DNA of 45,932 nucleotides from a virus, in the IMG/VR virus record IMGVR_UViG_3300049259_000309, positions 1-45,932 of that record; one strand, 5' to 3'. Under the pieces are notes generated by a model. It did not search any database. It was given only the letters and a program-made list of their open reading frames with translations, and had not been told where the DNA came from. Shown here piece after piece: positions 36,654 to 45,931 of the stretch. The stretch's first letter is position 1, and every line of letters begins with the position of its first letter. Position numbers and translations under genes: made by a program.

Positions 36654-36950
36654 TTACAGTACGCCTAGAATATCGCGCAACGCAAATCCCATATCGGACT
36701 GAGTAGCTGCTTGATTACTGGAGATGAGCCGTATGGTGTTCAAAGCGCCAATAAAGGCCGTTACCCTGTTTTGATCTGATGGACTCCCAGTTGAGTTAAT
36801 GCCAGCAGTGGTCATCTGTGCGGCTGTGCTGCAATTCTGGTTCCAGGCATTGTAGCGATCATTGACCCAGTCAAGAAATGTCCGTAATTGTTGTGCGTCA
36901 TTTTGTAGCATCAACTGTACATGTGCGCTATCAGTAGGAATAACTGACAT
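36654..36950 (-). CDS. Small tail-operon protein
   Basis: 98 residues, helical with an NxCSTAAQMTTAGINSTG segment. It sits between two fibre genes. No family is recognised; it may be a fibre accessory or structural protein. Confidence 0.6.
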   Translation of the reverse strand: MSVIPTDSAHVQLMLQNDAQQLRTFLDWVNDRYNAWNQNCSTAAQMTTAGINSTGSPSDQNRVTAFIGALNTIRLISSNQAATQSDMGFALRDILGVL

Positions 36951-36964
36951 GAAATCTATCCTTT

Positions 36965-37819
36965 CTATATCTTGATGGTGATGGTCGCGGTCACGTTATT
37001 TGAGTTATCCACGCGCATGGGCGTATTGATCTCGTGTGCCACGTAGTTGCCCACAAAGAGCCCTGATGTCGTATTAGCTGCGCCCGAGGCCACATTCACC
37101 AGCCACGCGTCGGTATAGTTGCCGATAGCGGTAGAGCCACCGTTGGTCGCCGTCTTGAAGACGAAGGTCACGACCACGTTGCGATTGCCTGCCCCGGTGG
37201 TGGCTGTGTAGGTAAAGGCCCCGGCAGAGAGCGCGCCGCTGTACTGCGAAAGTGGGGTCGTGGCATTAAAGGTCAGGTTGGCGTTGGTTGGATTATCGGT
37301 CACGCTCGGGACGGGTACCACCGCTGTGCCAATTGGGAAGTTGATAGACGGCGTAAAGGACGGCACCGTCAGCGTCGTTGCGCCCTGTGCCGTGACGCCC
37401 GTCGGTCCGGGAATGTTTTGCGTGGTACCGCCACCATAGCCGATCTGGATGGTGGTATTGGCTGGCAGCGCCGCCGGCAGCGCGGCCACTGAGAGACTGG
37501 TAATCGCCACGGTGCCAGAGGCCACCGTCAGCGTCGTGGAGGCGCTGTTGTTGGTGATCAAGATATCATTCCAGGGGTTGGCGTTGGATGCCGCCGCAAT
37601 GGCCGAGGCCAGAATGTTGATCGCCCCATTGTCGGTGACCACGTTCTTGTTCCACAGGCGCGAGCGCACCTTGCCAGTCTTTGGATTCCACTGCACCAGC
37701 TCCCAGATGCCGGTGATTTTGCCCTGTGTGTCCACCATCTCGCAAAAAGCCGCAAAGCCGCGTGGCTTCACCGCACTTTTGTGATAAGGCGGATAGTTGA
37801 CGACGAGTAATTCGCTCAT
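36965..37819 (-). CDS. Tail fibre/receptor-binding protein candidate
   Basis: 284 residues from the ATG at 37819 (GATAGGAG upstream, after the late leader at 37825). The N-terminal ~60 residues (YPPYHKSAVKPRGFAAF, WELVQWNPKTGKV) are followed by a Thr/Ala/Asn-rich beta part (AIAAASNANPWNDILITNN, TVASGTVAITSLSVA). The gene at 39759 has a comparable N-terminal mixed domain and a similar beta C-terminus, so both may be tip or fibre parts. Strong leader suggests high copy. Confidence 0.6.
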   Translation of the reverse strand: MSELLVVNYPPYHKSAVKPRGFAAFCEMVDTQGKITGIWELVQWNPKTGKVRSRLWNKNVVTDNGAINILASAIAAASNANPWNDILITNNSASTTLTVASGTVAITSLSVAALPAALPANTTIQIGYGGGTTQNIPGPTGVTAQGATTLTVPSFTPSINFPIGTAVVPVPSVTDNPTNANLTFNATTPLSQYSGALSAGAFTYTATTGAGNRNVVVTFVFKTATNGGSTAIGNYTDAWLVNVASGAANTTSGLFVGNYVAHEINTPMRVDNSNNVTATITIKI

Positions 37820-37824
37820 ACTAA

Positions 37825-37880
37825 CTCCTATCATCCCCTCCTCACTGTCTGCTGACCAGGCACTGGGGACGAGATATAAA
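37825..37880 (-). promoter_or_regulatory. Conserved late leader/promoter, copy C (fibre)
   Basis: Minus strand: TTTATATCT, seven bases, AGTGCCTGGTCAGCAG, then GATGATAGGAG. It shares the TTTATATCT block with copy B and the overall spacing with copies A and B; the central block is diverged. Confidence 0.5.
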
Positions 37881-37888
37881 CTGGAGGA

Positions 37889-38221
37889 TCAGCCCTCCTT
37901 GGTGGTGCCGTTTTTCACGTTATCCTCGATACTGACCGTCATGATGCGCGTGCGTTTGGGTTTCTGCTCATCAATCAGGATGACTTCATTGCCATCAATC
38001 TCTATTTCAATCCCCAGGTGCTTGAGCGCCGCCCGCATGGCCGCCACCTCGCGCCTGAGGCGCTTGATTTCCTTTTCTTGTGCTTCGATGAGCCGCTCCT
38101 GAATCTCTCCGAGTTGCTTCGTGTTGAATCTGCGGTACGCGACGACCCCCAGTATGCCAATAACGAGCGCAATGATGGCGCCTGGCACCGCATTGGTGAT
38201 GAATTCAGGCATGCCGCTCAT
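37889..38221 (-). CDS. Membrane-anchored coiled-coil protein (spanin/holin-like)
   Basis: 110 residues: one membrane helix (GAIIALVIGILGVVAY), then a coiled coil (about 36-65, EIQERLIEAQEKEIKRLRRE) and a charged C-terminal end. It overlaps the following membrane protein gene by 17 bp. Position in the tail-to-lysis part and this layout fit a spanin, a second holin, or a phage signal-anchor protein. Confidence 0.6.
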   Translation of the reverse strand: MSGMPEFITNAVPGAIIALVIGILGVVAYRRFNTKQLGEIQERLIEAQEKEIKRLRREVAAMRAALKHLGIEIEIDGNEVILIDEQKPKRTRIMTVSIEDNVKNGTTKEG

Positions 38222-38444
38222 GCTCCAGCAGGGCTACCGCTCGGCCTGTCGCCTCCGCGGCCTTGTGCGCTGCCTCTGCCGACTTCATGGCCGCCTCCGC
38301 ACTCCGCTGCGCATTCTCATTGAGCATCGTTTGCAGGCGGTGGACGTGCGCGTTGCTGCCTGAGGCGAGTTTCCACAGCAGATAGGCCATCAGAAACAGC
38401 CACACGTAAAAGATCAGCGTCAGCACGAGTTGTAGGATGGCCAT
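38205..38444 (-). CDS. Membrane-anchored coiled-coil protein
   Basis: 79 residues: an N-terminal membrane helix (LQLVLTLIFYVWLFLMAYLLW), then Ala/Glu-rich helix (RSAEAAMKSAEAAHKAAEAT). It overlaps both neighbours. With the previous gene it could form a two-component lysis or membrane complex; unproven. Confidence 0.6.
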   Translation of the reverse strand: MAILQLVLTLIFYVWLFLMAYLLWKLASGSNAHVHRLQTMLNENAQRSAEAAMKSAEAAHKAAEATGRAVALLEHERHA

Positions 38445-38944
38445 GGTTGTCCCCCTTTCAAGAGCTCAAGCTCACGCACCGCGCCAATGGCGGTGAGGTG
38501 CGCCCGCGCCACAGCAAAGCCGAACCACAGGCTATGCGTCATCTCCAGGTTGCCGATCATGGTATGTGGTGGTGGAAGCGACAAGAGCGGCGCGATAGGC
38601 GCCAGGCCACGTTCATAGAGCAGCCAGTGCGCCCACAGGTTCCGCGCATGGGCAAGTGTGAGCACATAGGCCCACACGACGCCCTGCTCGTTTTTCACCG
38701 TGAGCGTATTTTTCCACAACTCTTTTAAGGAGTAGTCCGCCTTGAGAAACATCTGTGCCCCACATGTGCAGCGCGGCAGCGCCATCACCGCGCCTTTGCC
38801 CAGGCTTTCGGTAAGAGGCGCTTCCCTATACTGCGCCTGGTCCACCTGGCACGCTGATCGCTTGCCACAACTCACCAGGTCGCCATCCTCATCGAAGATG
38901 ACACAGTGCCAGGAAAGGAGTCCCCCTTCTACTCGTATCAGCAT
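38420..38944 (-). CDS. Hypothetical Cys-containing protein
   Basis: 174 residues. N-terminal beta part with WHCVIFDEDGDLVSC, a zinc-like pair CTCG near residue 60, and helical C-terminal half (HARNLWAHWLLYERG). In the tail operon but without clear structural-protein features. Unrecognised. Confidence 0.6.
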   Translation of the reverse strand: MLIRVEGGLLSWHCVIFDEDGDLVSCGKRSACQVDQAQYREAPLTESLGKGAVMALPRCTCGAQMFLKADYSLKELWKNTLTVKNEQGVVWAYVLTLAHARNLWAHWLLYERGLAPIAPLLSLPPPHTMIGNLEMTHSLWFGFAVARAHLTAIGAVRELELLKGGQPWPSYNSC

Positions 38945-38953
38945 ATTCCCTCC

Positions 38954-39397
38954 TTAGAACTTGATCGCCAGCCCGACAAATGGATTTGTTCCATCTGCCG
39001 TGATTTTGACCTGAGAGCTACTCATCGATCCGTAATCGGCCCACACGCTATGTGCCGTGTTTGAGGTGCCGTCTAGTTGCAGCAATACGATATCTGGAAC
39101 AGCCCCCAACCCGTGGTTGAAGAATGTTGAGGTCGTGGTAGCCGTCCCAGTAAATTTGGACCAGCGTGTGACCTGCCCCAAAGCAAACTGGATCGTATTG
39201 CCGTTGAGCGTGCCAGGAACATTCAGCGTGCCGTTGACGGTCACATCATGGGCCGCCGTGAGACTGGTCGGCGAGCCATTGGCGGTTACCAGTCCGCTAA
39301 AGGTGTGGCTCGTGTCCAGGGCATTCACGCCATCGACGATGCCATTGATATCGGCAGCCATCACCTGATCGCCCGCGTTCACATGTGAGAGTGTCAT
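38954..39397 (-). CDS. Short tail fibre-like protein
   Basis: 147 residues from the ATG at 39397 (AAGGGGGA upstream). The N-terminus MTLSHVNAGDQVMAADINGI shares GxxxxAADIN with the next gene. The C-terminal part is Thr/Ser/Asn-rich beta, as in small receptor-binding or tip proteins. No trimer motif is certain. Confidence 0.6.
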   Translation of the reverse strand: MTLSHVNAGDQVMAADINGIVDGVNALDTSHTFSGLVTANGSPTSLTAAHDVTVNGTLNVPGTLNGNTIQFALGQVTRWSKFTGTATTTSTFFNHGLGAVPDIVLLQLDGTSNTAHSVWADYGSMSSSQVKITADGTNPFVGLAIKF

Positions 39398-39410
39398 CGT
39401 TCCCCCTTGC

Positions 39411-39749
39411 TCAGTATGAGATCGTAAAGCCGCCACCGGCCAGGACGCTTACCGCAGTGCCGGTAGAGGTCACCACCACCCGAAAGCCGCTCGATGTCAG
39501 GTGATCGGTTGTGGGGGTGCCACAATTGCTTGGTGCCTGGTCCAGCGTATCGATACTGACACTGACGGGCGTGGCCGTACGTGAAATCGAGTTGACATAA
39601 TCCCCGATGACGGCCCCCGTCGCATAGCTGGAATCCGTCAGGAAATACTTCCCCGACTCCTGAGAGCCCGATGGCCTTTGCAGGATGACGGCCAGTTGGT
39701 TGATGTCAGCGGCGTTGATCGTTTGCCCGGTCCCTACCTGATACGGCAT
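39411..39749 (-). CDS. Short tail fibre-like protein
   Basis: 112 residues with N-terminus MPYQVGTGQTINAADINQLA, similar to the neighbour's AADIN segment, then beta strands (SISRTATPVSVSIDTLDQ, FRVVVTSTGTAVSVLAGG). Likely a related tip or adaptor protein. AGGAGG overlaps its start. Confidence 0.6.
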   Translation of the reverse strand: MPYQVGTGQTINAADINQLAVILQRPSGSQESGKYFLTDSSYATGAVIGDYVNSISRTATPVSVSIDTLDQAPSNCGTPTTDHLTSSGFRVVVTSTGTAVSVLAGGGFTISY

Positions 39750-39758
39750 GTCGCCCTC

Positions 39759-40358
39759 CTATAAAAGATTGACCAGGTAGTCAATCGCTATCGTCCAGGC
39801 CCCCTTGACATAACTGAAGAGCGCGTGTGTTTCTAATGTGCCAGAATTGAGCGTGGCGGTGGCCGCAGCCCCGTATAGTCCAGCGTTGGTCATGGTCACA
39901 TTGGCATCACCGGATAAGAGCGCGAAGTTGATGTCCACCTGTGTGCCCTGGACGGTGAAGCCTGCCTGCAACTTGCGAAACACTTCGGTTGCCAGACTCG
40001 TATCGGCAGGCCCCGGTGCCAGGATGGCGCCTGTGCCGATGGCCAGGTACTTGCCAAAGGCCACCGTGCTGCCGGCAGTGCCGCCAATGTAGGTGAGGAC
40101 CTGTGTGCGCCCGGCGGTCATGATCAGGTTAGGAAAGACATCCGTGGTATAGCTGTCCTTTTCCCGTTCCCCCATACGTGGTAGCCTGAGCAAGCGCCCC
40201 GCGCTATCGCGTTCAGGTAGCCACCAGTAGCGGTATTCGTCCTCTGTCCAGTCGTCAGGCAGGCGGCGTACGCGAATGATGCCCTCGGCAAACTGATGAG
40301 GCTTGCCCGGCGGCGGCGTGAAACCCAGCGTGTCGGTACATGCTGCTTGTATGCTCAT
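39759..40358 (-). CDS. Tail tip or fibre protein
   Basis: 199 residues. The N-terminal half has FAEGIIRVRRLPDDWTEDEY and WWLPERDSAGRLLRLPRMG; the C-terminal half is beta-rich (YLAIGTGAILAPGPADTSLA, NAGLYGAAATATLNSG). It follows the large LamG tail protein. Probably a receptor or tip component. Confidence 0.6.
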   Translation of the reverse strand: MSIQAACTDTLGFTPPPGKPHQFAEGIIRVRRLPDDWTEDEYRYWWLPERDSAGRLLRLPRMGEREKDSYTTDVFPNLIMTAGRTQVLTYIGGTAGSTVAFGKYLAIGTGAILAPGPADTSLATEVFRKLQAGFTVQGTQVDINFALLSGDANVTMTNAGLYGAAATATLNSGTLETHALFSYVKGAWTIAIDYLVNLL

Positions 40359-40366
40359 GTCTCCCC

Positions 40367-42934
40367 CTATCCATACCCGACTAAGCTATTGCCATACGTC
40401 GCGGCGGCTCCCCCGTACTGGGTCGTAGGTATGCCTGCAATCGTGGCCGTTGAAGTCACCGTGACCTGCACCGTATCGCGAAAGCCCATCTGTTCAGTCG
40501 CCATCACCCCGATGGGCGCGGTGACTGCCGGAATGGGTCCGTAGTAGGCTGGGCCTGCCGTGTTGGTGGCGGCATTCTGGCGACGCAAGACTTTCCCCAG
40601 CACATTCGTCAAATCAGGATTGAACGCCCCCAAATCGCACTGGCACTCGTAGACCGCCTGAAACAGCGACTTGAAGCCGTACAGGATCAGCGTGGCCTTT
40701 TGCACCAGAAACACTGCCAGCGAGTAGCCATCCGTGGCGCTGGTAAATAAGACCGTGTAGCCCGGAATCATAAATTGATTCGTACTCAAGTGGACAATGG
40801 GCCGCGCGTAGTTGAACTGGGTGGTCTCCCCGATGGCGCGACTCTGCGCGGCAGCGTTACTGGCAATAGCCGAATCACTCACCGCCCGCCAGTACATGCC
40901 AGAGCCCCCTGTCTTGATGGCGTAGGTGGCAATCGATTGCGCGTCATACTCCAGCCAGGCTACCCCTGTGGCGCCGGTCACATACGTGATATTGGCCAGC
41001 TGCGTGGCGTCAAAATCCCGTGAGTAGGCGTAGTATTCGAAGGAGGTGAGTTCGTCTGGCGAGTCCGAAAGCGCGAAGGCCAGCGTCGCATAGCCCGGTG
41101 GCTGGTACCAGATCGTGCGATAGGCGTCGATGTAGTAGATGAAGTTGGAATTGGCCGCTACCGCATCGAAGGCGTCTCTGGCTGTGCCGTTGTAGGCATA
41201 GGCCAGGGTGTTGGAATACTGCGCCCCCGTGGCCACCTGCGCGGTCGAGAAGACCCCGGCGAAATACTTGGTCACAATCCCGGAGAGGATCACACTATCA
41301 TTCTGCGCTGTCCAGGAGTCATTGAGGAGTTGTTTTTGTAGCAACCAGGCGTAGCCCGAAACCGTCACGTTCCAGCGCCGGTTGAGGCCCACATGCTCGC
41401 CTGCGATCGCCTTGGTGATGTAGCCCCCAAACAACCGCAGTTGACGTACGGTGGTGCCGTCCGGCAAAACAAAGCAGTTCAGTTGCCCACTGGCAGCCCA
41501 GGGCGTGGGATAGCTGAGCTGGTAGTTGCCGCCGGTAAAGCACATGGGCTCTAACTGCGCCTGCGTAAAGGTGATGGTGCCGCTATTGGTCGCGCTGGTG
41601 GTCTGGTAGCTGAGCTGCATCTGCGCGGTGGCGACCCCTGGCGGCACGGTGAACGAAAGCTGATACTGTGTGAGGGTCGTACTGACCGGCAGTGCCCCAA
41701 AGTTGGAGACCGTACTGGCAAGCGCGCCAAAGCCATCATAGAGATTGACCTGCAGCACGGCCTTGATATTGGTGGGTGTGGCGCCCCCCTGCACCTGGAT
41801 GCTCGCCATATAGGACTGACCGGGCGAGACGTCCCCGCTCTGCGTGCTCTGCTGCAAGACGGCATTGGTGGCAATGGCCGCGTTCGCAAAGGCGAGGATG
41901 AGCCCGCCACCGGTATTCTGGGAGGGCGTGACACCTGCGCGTGAGGTGTACGTCCATTTGGTCGTGTACGGGTTCATGGCCGGGTTGGACAGCAGGTTAT
42001 GCGTGGGGTTCGGGATTTGCCCGGCGTCGATGAAGACCACTTCCATCAGTTCGGAGAGCGGAATATGCGACGGGTCGTCCTGGATGTCCAGCGTAAACGT
42101 CGGGATGGGATCAGAGGCCGTCCTATCGATATGGACGCTTTCCTGCCGGATGGTCGGATACCACACGTCATTAATGAGCAAGAGCACGTTCCCGGGGGCG
42201 TTGGTGATGAAACTCGGTTGTGGCTGTGTGGGGGCCAGTTGCGCCACGGCCGTCGCATAGTGCGTGGAGAGACGGGCGGCCGATAACCCGTGGCTATAGA
42301 GGGCGGGCTCGTCGAGCGTCCCGGGGAAGTAGTCGCTGCCCGCTTGCGGATCTTGCCCGATGGCCGGGTGAAAGCCCGTATCATCCAAAGAGCCGGAGAG
42401 CGAGCCAGTAGAACCGTTCAGCACGCCGTTGACGTAGACCTTAACCACGCTGCCGTTCCACACCCCCGCCACGTGATACCAGACCCCGGCGGTAAAGGTC
42501 TGGGAGAAAATGGCCTGCGCCCACTGGTTGCCGGTGACGCCCACGGCAAAGCCGCCATTGGTGCCGTTATTGCCAATCCAGAACTTCATGCCGTCGCCAC
42601 TGTTGGTGGGAGTCGTCCCCGTAGCCCAAATGGTCGCTTTATTCCCAAACGAGTTGCTCGTGAGCTTCACCCAGGCCTCAACGGTGATGGCGCCCCAGCC
42701 CACAATATTCACACCGGAGGGCGTGGTGATCTTGCCCGCTGCGCCATCGAAGAGCAACGCCGTGTTGGCGTCCCCGTTGATGGCCCCCGCCTGACTGTAG
42801 GTGATGCCAGCGCCAGAGATGGTGGCTGTAGAGGTGTTGCCGGAGCTATCAGCGGCAGAGGTGCCACTCGCTTCACCTAAGCGGTAGTACGCCACAGGGC
42901 TATCGGCCAGGACGGTCGCCAGATATGTTGCCAT
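40367..42934 (-). CDS. Tail-tip protein with LamG (ConA-like) domain
   Basis: 855 residues after the tape measure. The N-terminal ~225 residues are a LamG/concanavalin-like fold (AYYRLGEASGTSAADSSGN, then TVEAWVKL, WYHVAGVWNGSVVKVYVNG, GTLDEPALYSHGLSAARL), a glycan-binding module. The rest (about 235-855) has long beta and helical parts typical of distal tail or hub proteins (VLLLINDVWYPTIRQESVH). This place is usual for Dit/Tal-like tip proteins. The LamG part may bind surface sugars or substitute a carbohydrate module of the Dit protein. Confidence 0.7.
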   Translation of the reverse strand: MATYLATVLADSPVAYYRLGEASGTSAADSSGNTSTATISGAGITYSQAGAINGDANTALLFDGAAGKITTPSGVNIVGWGAITVEAWVKLTSNSFGNKATIWATGTTPTNSGDGMKFWIGNNGTNGGFAVGVTGNQWAQAIFSQTFTAGVWYHVAGVWNGSVVKVYVNGVLNGSTGSLSGSLDDTGFHPAIGQDPQAGSDYFPGTLDEPALYSHGLSAARLSTHYATAVAQLAPTQPQPSFITNAPGNVLLLINDVWYPTIRQESVHIDRTASDPIPTFTLDIQDDPSHIPLSELMEVVFIDAGQIPNPTHNLLSNPAMNPYTTKWTYTSRAGVTPSQNTGGGLILAFANAAIATNAVLQQSTQSGDVSPGQSYMASIQVQGGATPTNIKAVLQVNLYDGFGALASTVSNFGALPVSTTLTQYQLSFTVPPGVATAQMQLSYQTTSATNSGTITFTQAQLEPMCFTGGNYQLSYPTPWAASGQLNCFVLPDGTTVRQLRLFGGYITKAIAGEHVGLNRRWNVTVSGYAWLLQKQLLNDSWTAQNDSVILSGIVTKYFAGVFSTAQVATGAQYSNTLAYAYNGTARDAFDAVAANSNFIYYIDAYRTIWYQPPGYATLAFALSDSPDELTSFEYYAYSRDFDATQLANITYVTGATGVAWLEYDAQSIATYAIKTGGSGMYWRAVSDSAIASNAAAQSRAIGETTQFNYARPIVHLSTNQFMIPGYTVLFTSATDGYSLAVFLVQKATLILYGFKSLFQAVYECQCDLGAFNPDLTNVLGKVLRRQNAATNTAGPAYYGPIPAVTAPIGVMATEQMGFRDTVQVTVTSTATIAGIPTTQYGGAAATYGNSLVGYG

Positions 42935-42946
42935 ACGACCGCCTTT

Positions 42947-45931
42947 CTACACGTTACCGAGCTGTGCGCGTAACTTATCGGCCATATACGCGATAAGGCG
43001 GTCCGCCTCCCGCGGGTCTAACTGCTGCGTCGTGACCGTGAGATTGACGGTGACTGGCCCGCGGCTTTGTATCGGGGCGCTGGCCGTAGATCGTTGAGGA
43101 AGCGTAGACGGCCCAGGCGTAACCCCGGTAAGCGTGCTTTTGACCGGCGCCACAAGCGCACCCAGGGCGCTCTGCATTTGAGGGATACCGGCTAGCAGCC
43201 CGCCGGTCAGACCCTTGACGAGCGCTGGCATCCACTTGTCGGCATCTTTGCCGGCCCCCTCTGGCGGCACACCAAAAACAGAAGAGTGGAAACCCAGGAA
43301 GTTGCCGATGGCCCCCGCGACATTGCCCATCATATTCTTGAGGTCCTGTAGTTTCTGACCGATGCCACCAATCAGTCCCTGAATGAGATCGATTCCCCAC
43401 TGTGCAGCCTTGGATGGCCAGCCAGAGGCGAAACTGACGAGGGAGTTCCAGGCGTCCACCAGTTTCTGGTGCATGAGCGTGCCGAGTTGAGAGAATATGT
43501 TGCCCACCGCGTTCTTGAGGTCGGTCACTTTTTGCGAAACCAGGCTACCCATGGTCGAAAATATCGAGCCCGCGTCATTTTTGGCAGCGGTCAGTTTATC
43601 GTGAATGAAGGTCCCGATGGCGCTAAATATCGTCCCAACGAGATTCTTGATCCAGGTCAGTTTATCGCTGATAAACGTCCCGATGGCGGAGAAGATCGAA
43701 CCAACGGTCTGCTGAATCCAGACGAGCTTGTCATGGATGAAGGTCCCGATGGCTGAGAAGATCGCCCCCACGACGTTTTTTGTGGCCGTCAGCACATCAT
43801 GCACGTGTGTTCCTACCCAGTCGAAGGCCACCCCCACGTTGTTTTTCAGCCAGGTCAGAAAATTCTGGATGGTCGTGCCGATGGCGGAGAAGATCGAACC
43901 GATGAGGTTTTTCAGATTGGTCAAATCGAGCTTGATCGCATCTACCGCCGCCTTGACATAATAGTTATGGTCATAGAACCACTTGAAAGGGGCCAGCAGG
44001 ATACCGCCGAGCGTCGCCAGGGCAGAGAGAATTTTTCCTGGCAGCTGCTTGAAGAAGTTCTGGATGTCCTGCACTTTTTGGTACACAAACGTGGCCGCGG
44101 CCGTCAGCTTATCATGGATAAATGTTCCTATTGCTGAGAATACGCCACCCACAAACGAGCCGATTCCGGATAGCACCGCATGGATTTTTGAGCCGATGGC
44201 GTCAAATATGCCCCCAACGGTCTGCTGAATCCAGACGAGCTTGTCATGGATGAATGTTCCTATTGCCGAGAAGACACCCCCGATAAAGGCGCCCATCGCG
44301 GAAAACACGGCATGGGCAAGTGAGCCCAGCCAGGAAAAGATGCCCCCGAGCCAGGACATAATCTGGCCCCAGTGCGTGATCACCAGGATAATGCCCGTAA
44401 TTACGGCAATGATGGCGATCACAATCCAGGTAATGGGATTAGCGAGGAGCGCGATGGTAAACCCCCACACGGCAACGGCGGCGGCCACAAAGGCTGCCAC
44501 CAGAACCACGCCGACCACGATCGCAACGAGAATCAGGGTCGCCTTCAGCGCGTCCATCGCCACTTCATTGCTTTGGAAGAAATGGACGATGCCCCCCACG
44601 ATGGTGCCTAGCACCATGAAGGCCGTACCCACGACCCGGACAACGTTCTCTACCGCATGACTCTGGACGACCCACTGCGTAAAACCAGTGATAATGGGCA
44701 CAACCGCCGCCACGATGTTGGTGAGTGCCGGGAGTAACCCTTGCCCAATGGTGATCAGGAGCGCCTGACCAGCGGCTTTGGCCTGATCAAGCTTAAAATT
44801 AAAGTTCCCCTGGACGGCGGCCCAGCCCATGATGGATGATCCACCGGCTTTGACATCACCGGCCATGGTTTTGACGATAGCGGCGAAATCTTTGGCATGG
44901 GTACCACTGAGTTCCAAAAAGCCCATCATCTGACGCGAGCCGCCTGCAATATCGCGGATCGCCTTGTTGTAGGCAGCGCTGCCCTCGGGGAATTTCTTGC
45001 CAACCGCATCAGTCACCATCTGGATAGCGCCTGGCAGGCTCTTTTTCATCTCATCGGAGATTTGCTGTGCTGATAAGCCGACCGACTTCATAGCTGCTGC
45101 ACCGATCTTGGACGGGGACTCTAAGGCCAGGATCATCTGGCGCAAGTGGGTAGCGGCTGAACTGGCGTTATCCCCTTGCTTGGTCATCTCAGCTATCGCG
45201 CCGGTGGTGTCGATCAGGGAAATATGGAAGCGTGCGGTCGCGGGCAGCACGTTAGAGACCGCCCCGGCCAGGTCATTGAGAGTCATGTGCCCTTGTGACA
45301 CGGCGGCAATCAACGTATTCATGGCACCGGCGGTCGTGAGCCCGGTACCCGTGTAGGCGTTAAGCGTGGAGACGAGCGTTTTGACGACCAGGTTCAGATC
45401 AGAATTTTCCGCCTTCGCCCCCATGGCGGCAATTCTGAGCACATCGAGACCAGCCTTGCCATGGAAGCCGCCGCTCTCCACAAAATACATGGCCTGAGCC
45501 AGGGTCTGCGCGCCGGTACCGACCTCGGTGGACATGGTAAGCATGCCCTGCCCGACCATCGAAAGGTTTGCTTGCGTCTCACCGGCGGTTGTGTACAGGC
45601 GGGTTAAGGCCGATTGATAGTCACCGGCTGCCCTGACGGCGATGACCCCGATGGCGATCGCGACGACGGCCGCGACCAGTCCAACGGTGGTTGCGATTTT
45701 CCACAGCGCGTTTCCTGCCTGTACAGCGCCCTGGCTGAGCGCATCCATGCCGATGGTCCCGGCCGTCCCCAGGTTGCGCAGGCCAAAGGAGAGGTTTCCC
45801 ATCCCATTGGCCAGTTGCTTAAACGGCCCGCTGACGATGCCCGAGAGGCCGCCCGCGACAGTTCCTATGACGCCTGACGCGCTATCCTGGGCCGAAATCA
45901 GGATACGGAGGTAGAGATCAGTTCCGGCCAT
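42947..45931 (-). CDS. Tape measure protein
   Basis: 994 residues, starting at the ATG at 45929-45931, which overlaps the T-part stop (TAATG) across the contig join. Residues ~85-330 match the TP901-type tape measure core (ALTRLYTTAGETQANLSMVG, MYFVESGGFHGKAGLDVL). Hydrophobic helices follow at ~455-515 (LVAIVVGVVLVAAFVAAAVA, ITWIVIAIIAVITGIILVI), then about ten 22-residue repeats (IFSAIGTFIHDKL type) at ~530-810. It sets tail length (994 residues predicts roughly 150 nm) and is ejected with DNA. Confidence 0.9.
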   Translation of the reverse strand: MAGTDLYLRILISAQDSASGVIGTVAGGLSGIVSGPFKQLANGMGNLSFGLRNLGTAGTIGMDALSQGAVQAGNALWKIATTVGLVAAVVAIAIGVIAVRAAGDYQSALTRLYTTAGETQANLSMVGQGMLTMSTEVGTGAQTLAQAMYFVESGGFHGKAGLDVLRIAAMGAKAENSDLNLVVKTLVSTLNAYTGTGLTTAGAMNTLIAAVSQGHMTLNDLAGAVSNVLPATARFHISLIDTTGAIAEMTKQGDNASSAATHLRQMILALESPSKIGAAAMKSVGLSAQQISDEMKKSLPGAIQMVTDAVGKKFPEGSAAYNKAIRDIAGGSRQMMGFLELSGTHAKDFAAIVKTMAGDVKAGGSSIMGWAAVQGNFNFKLDQAKAAGQALLITIGQGLLPALTNIVAAVVPIITGFTQWVVQSHAVENVVRVVGTAFMVLGTIVGGIVHFFQSNEVAMDALKATLILVAIVVGVVLVAAFVAAAVAVWGFTIALLANPITWIVIAIIAVITGIILVITHWGQIMSWLGGIFSWLGSLAHAVFSAMGAFIGGVFSAIGTFIHDKLVWIQQTVGGIFDAIGSKIHAVLSGIGSFVGGVFSAIGTFIHDKLTAAATFVYQKVQDIQNFFKQLPGKILSALATLGGILLAPFKWFYDHNYYVKAAVDAIKLDLTNLKNLIGSIFSAIGTTIQNFLTWLKNNVGVAFDWVGTHVHDVLTATKNVVGAIFSAIGTFIHDKLVWIQQTVGSIFSAIGTFISDKLTWIKNLVGTIFSAIGTFIHDKLTAAKNDAGSIFSTMGSLVSQKVTDLKNAVGNIFSQLGTLMHQKLVDAWNSLVSFASGWPSKAAQWGIDLIQGLIGGIGQKLQDLKNMMGNVAGAIGNFLGFHSSVFGVPPEGAGKDADKWMPALVKGLTGGLLAGIPQMQSALGALVAPVKSTLTGVTPGPSTLPQRSTASAPIQSRGPVTVNLTVTTQQLDPREADRLIAYMADKLRAQLGNV
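43480..44330 (-). repeat. 22-residue repeats in the tape measure gene
   Basis: About ten 66-bp-type repeats encode IFSAIGTFIHDKL and variants. Copies are unequal, so the array is old but may still vary in number by recombination. Confidence 0.7.

Noticed and set aside
44241-44660. Plus-strand frame opposite the tape measure, rich in Met/Thr/Ala
   Set aside because: Shadow of the tape measure hydrophobic region; simple composition and no start signal.
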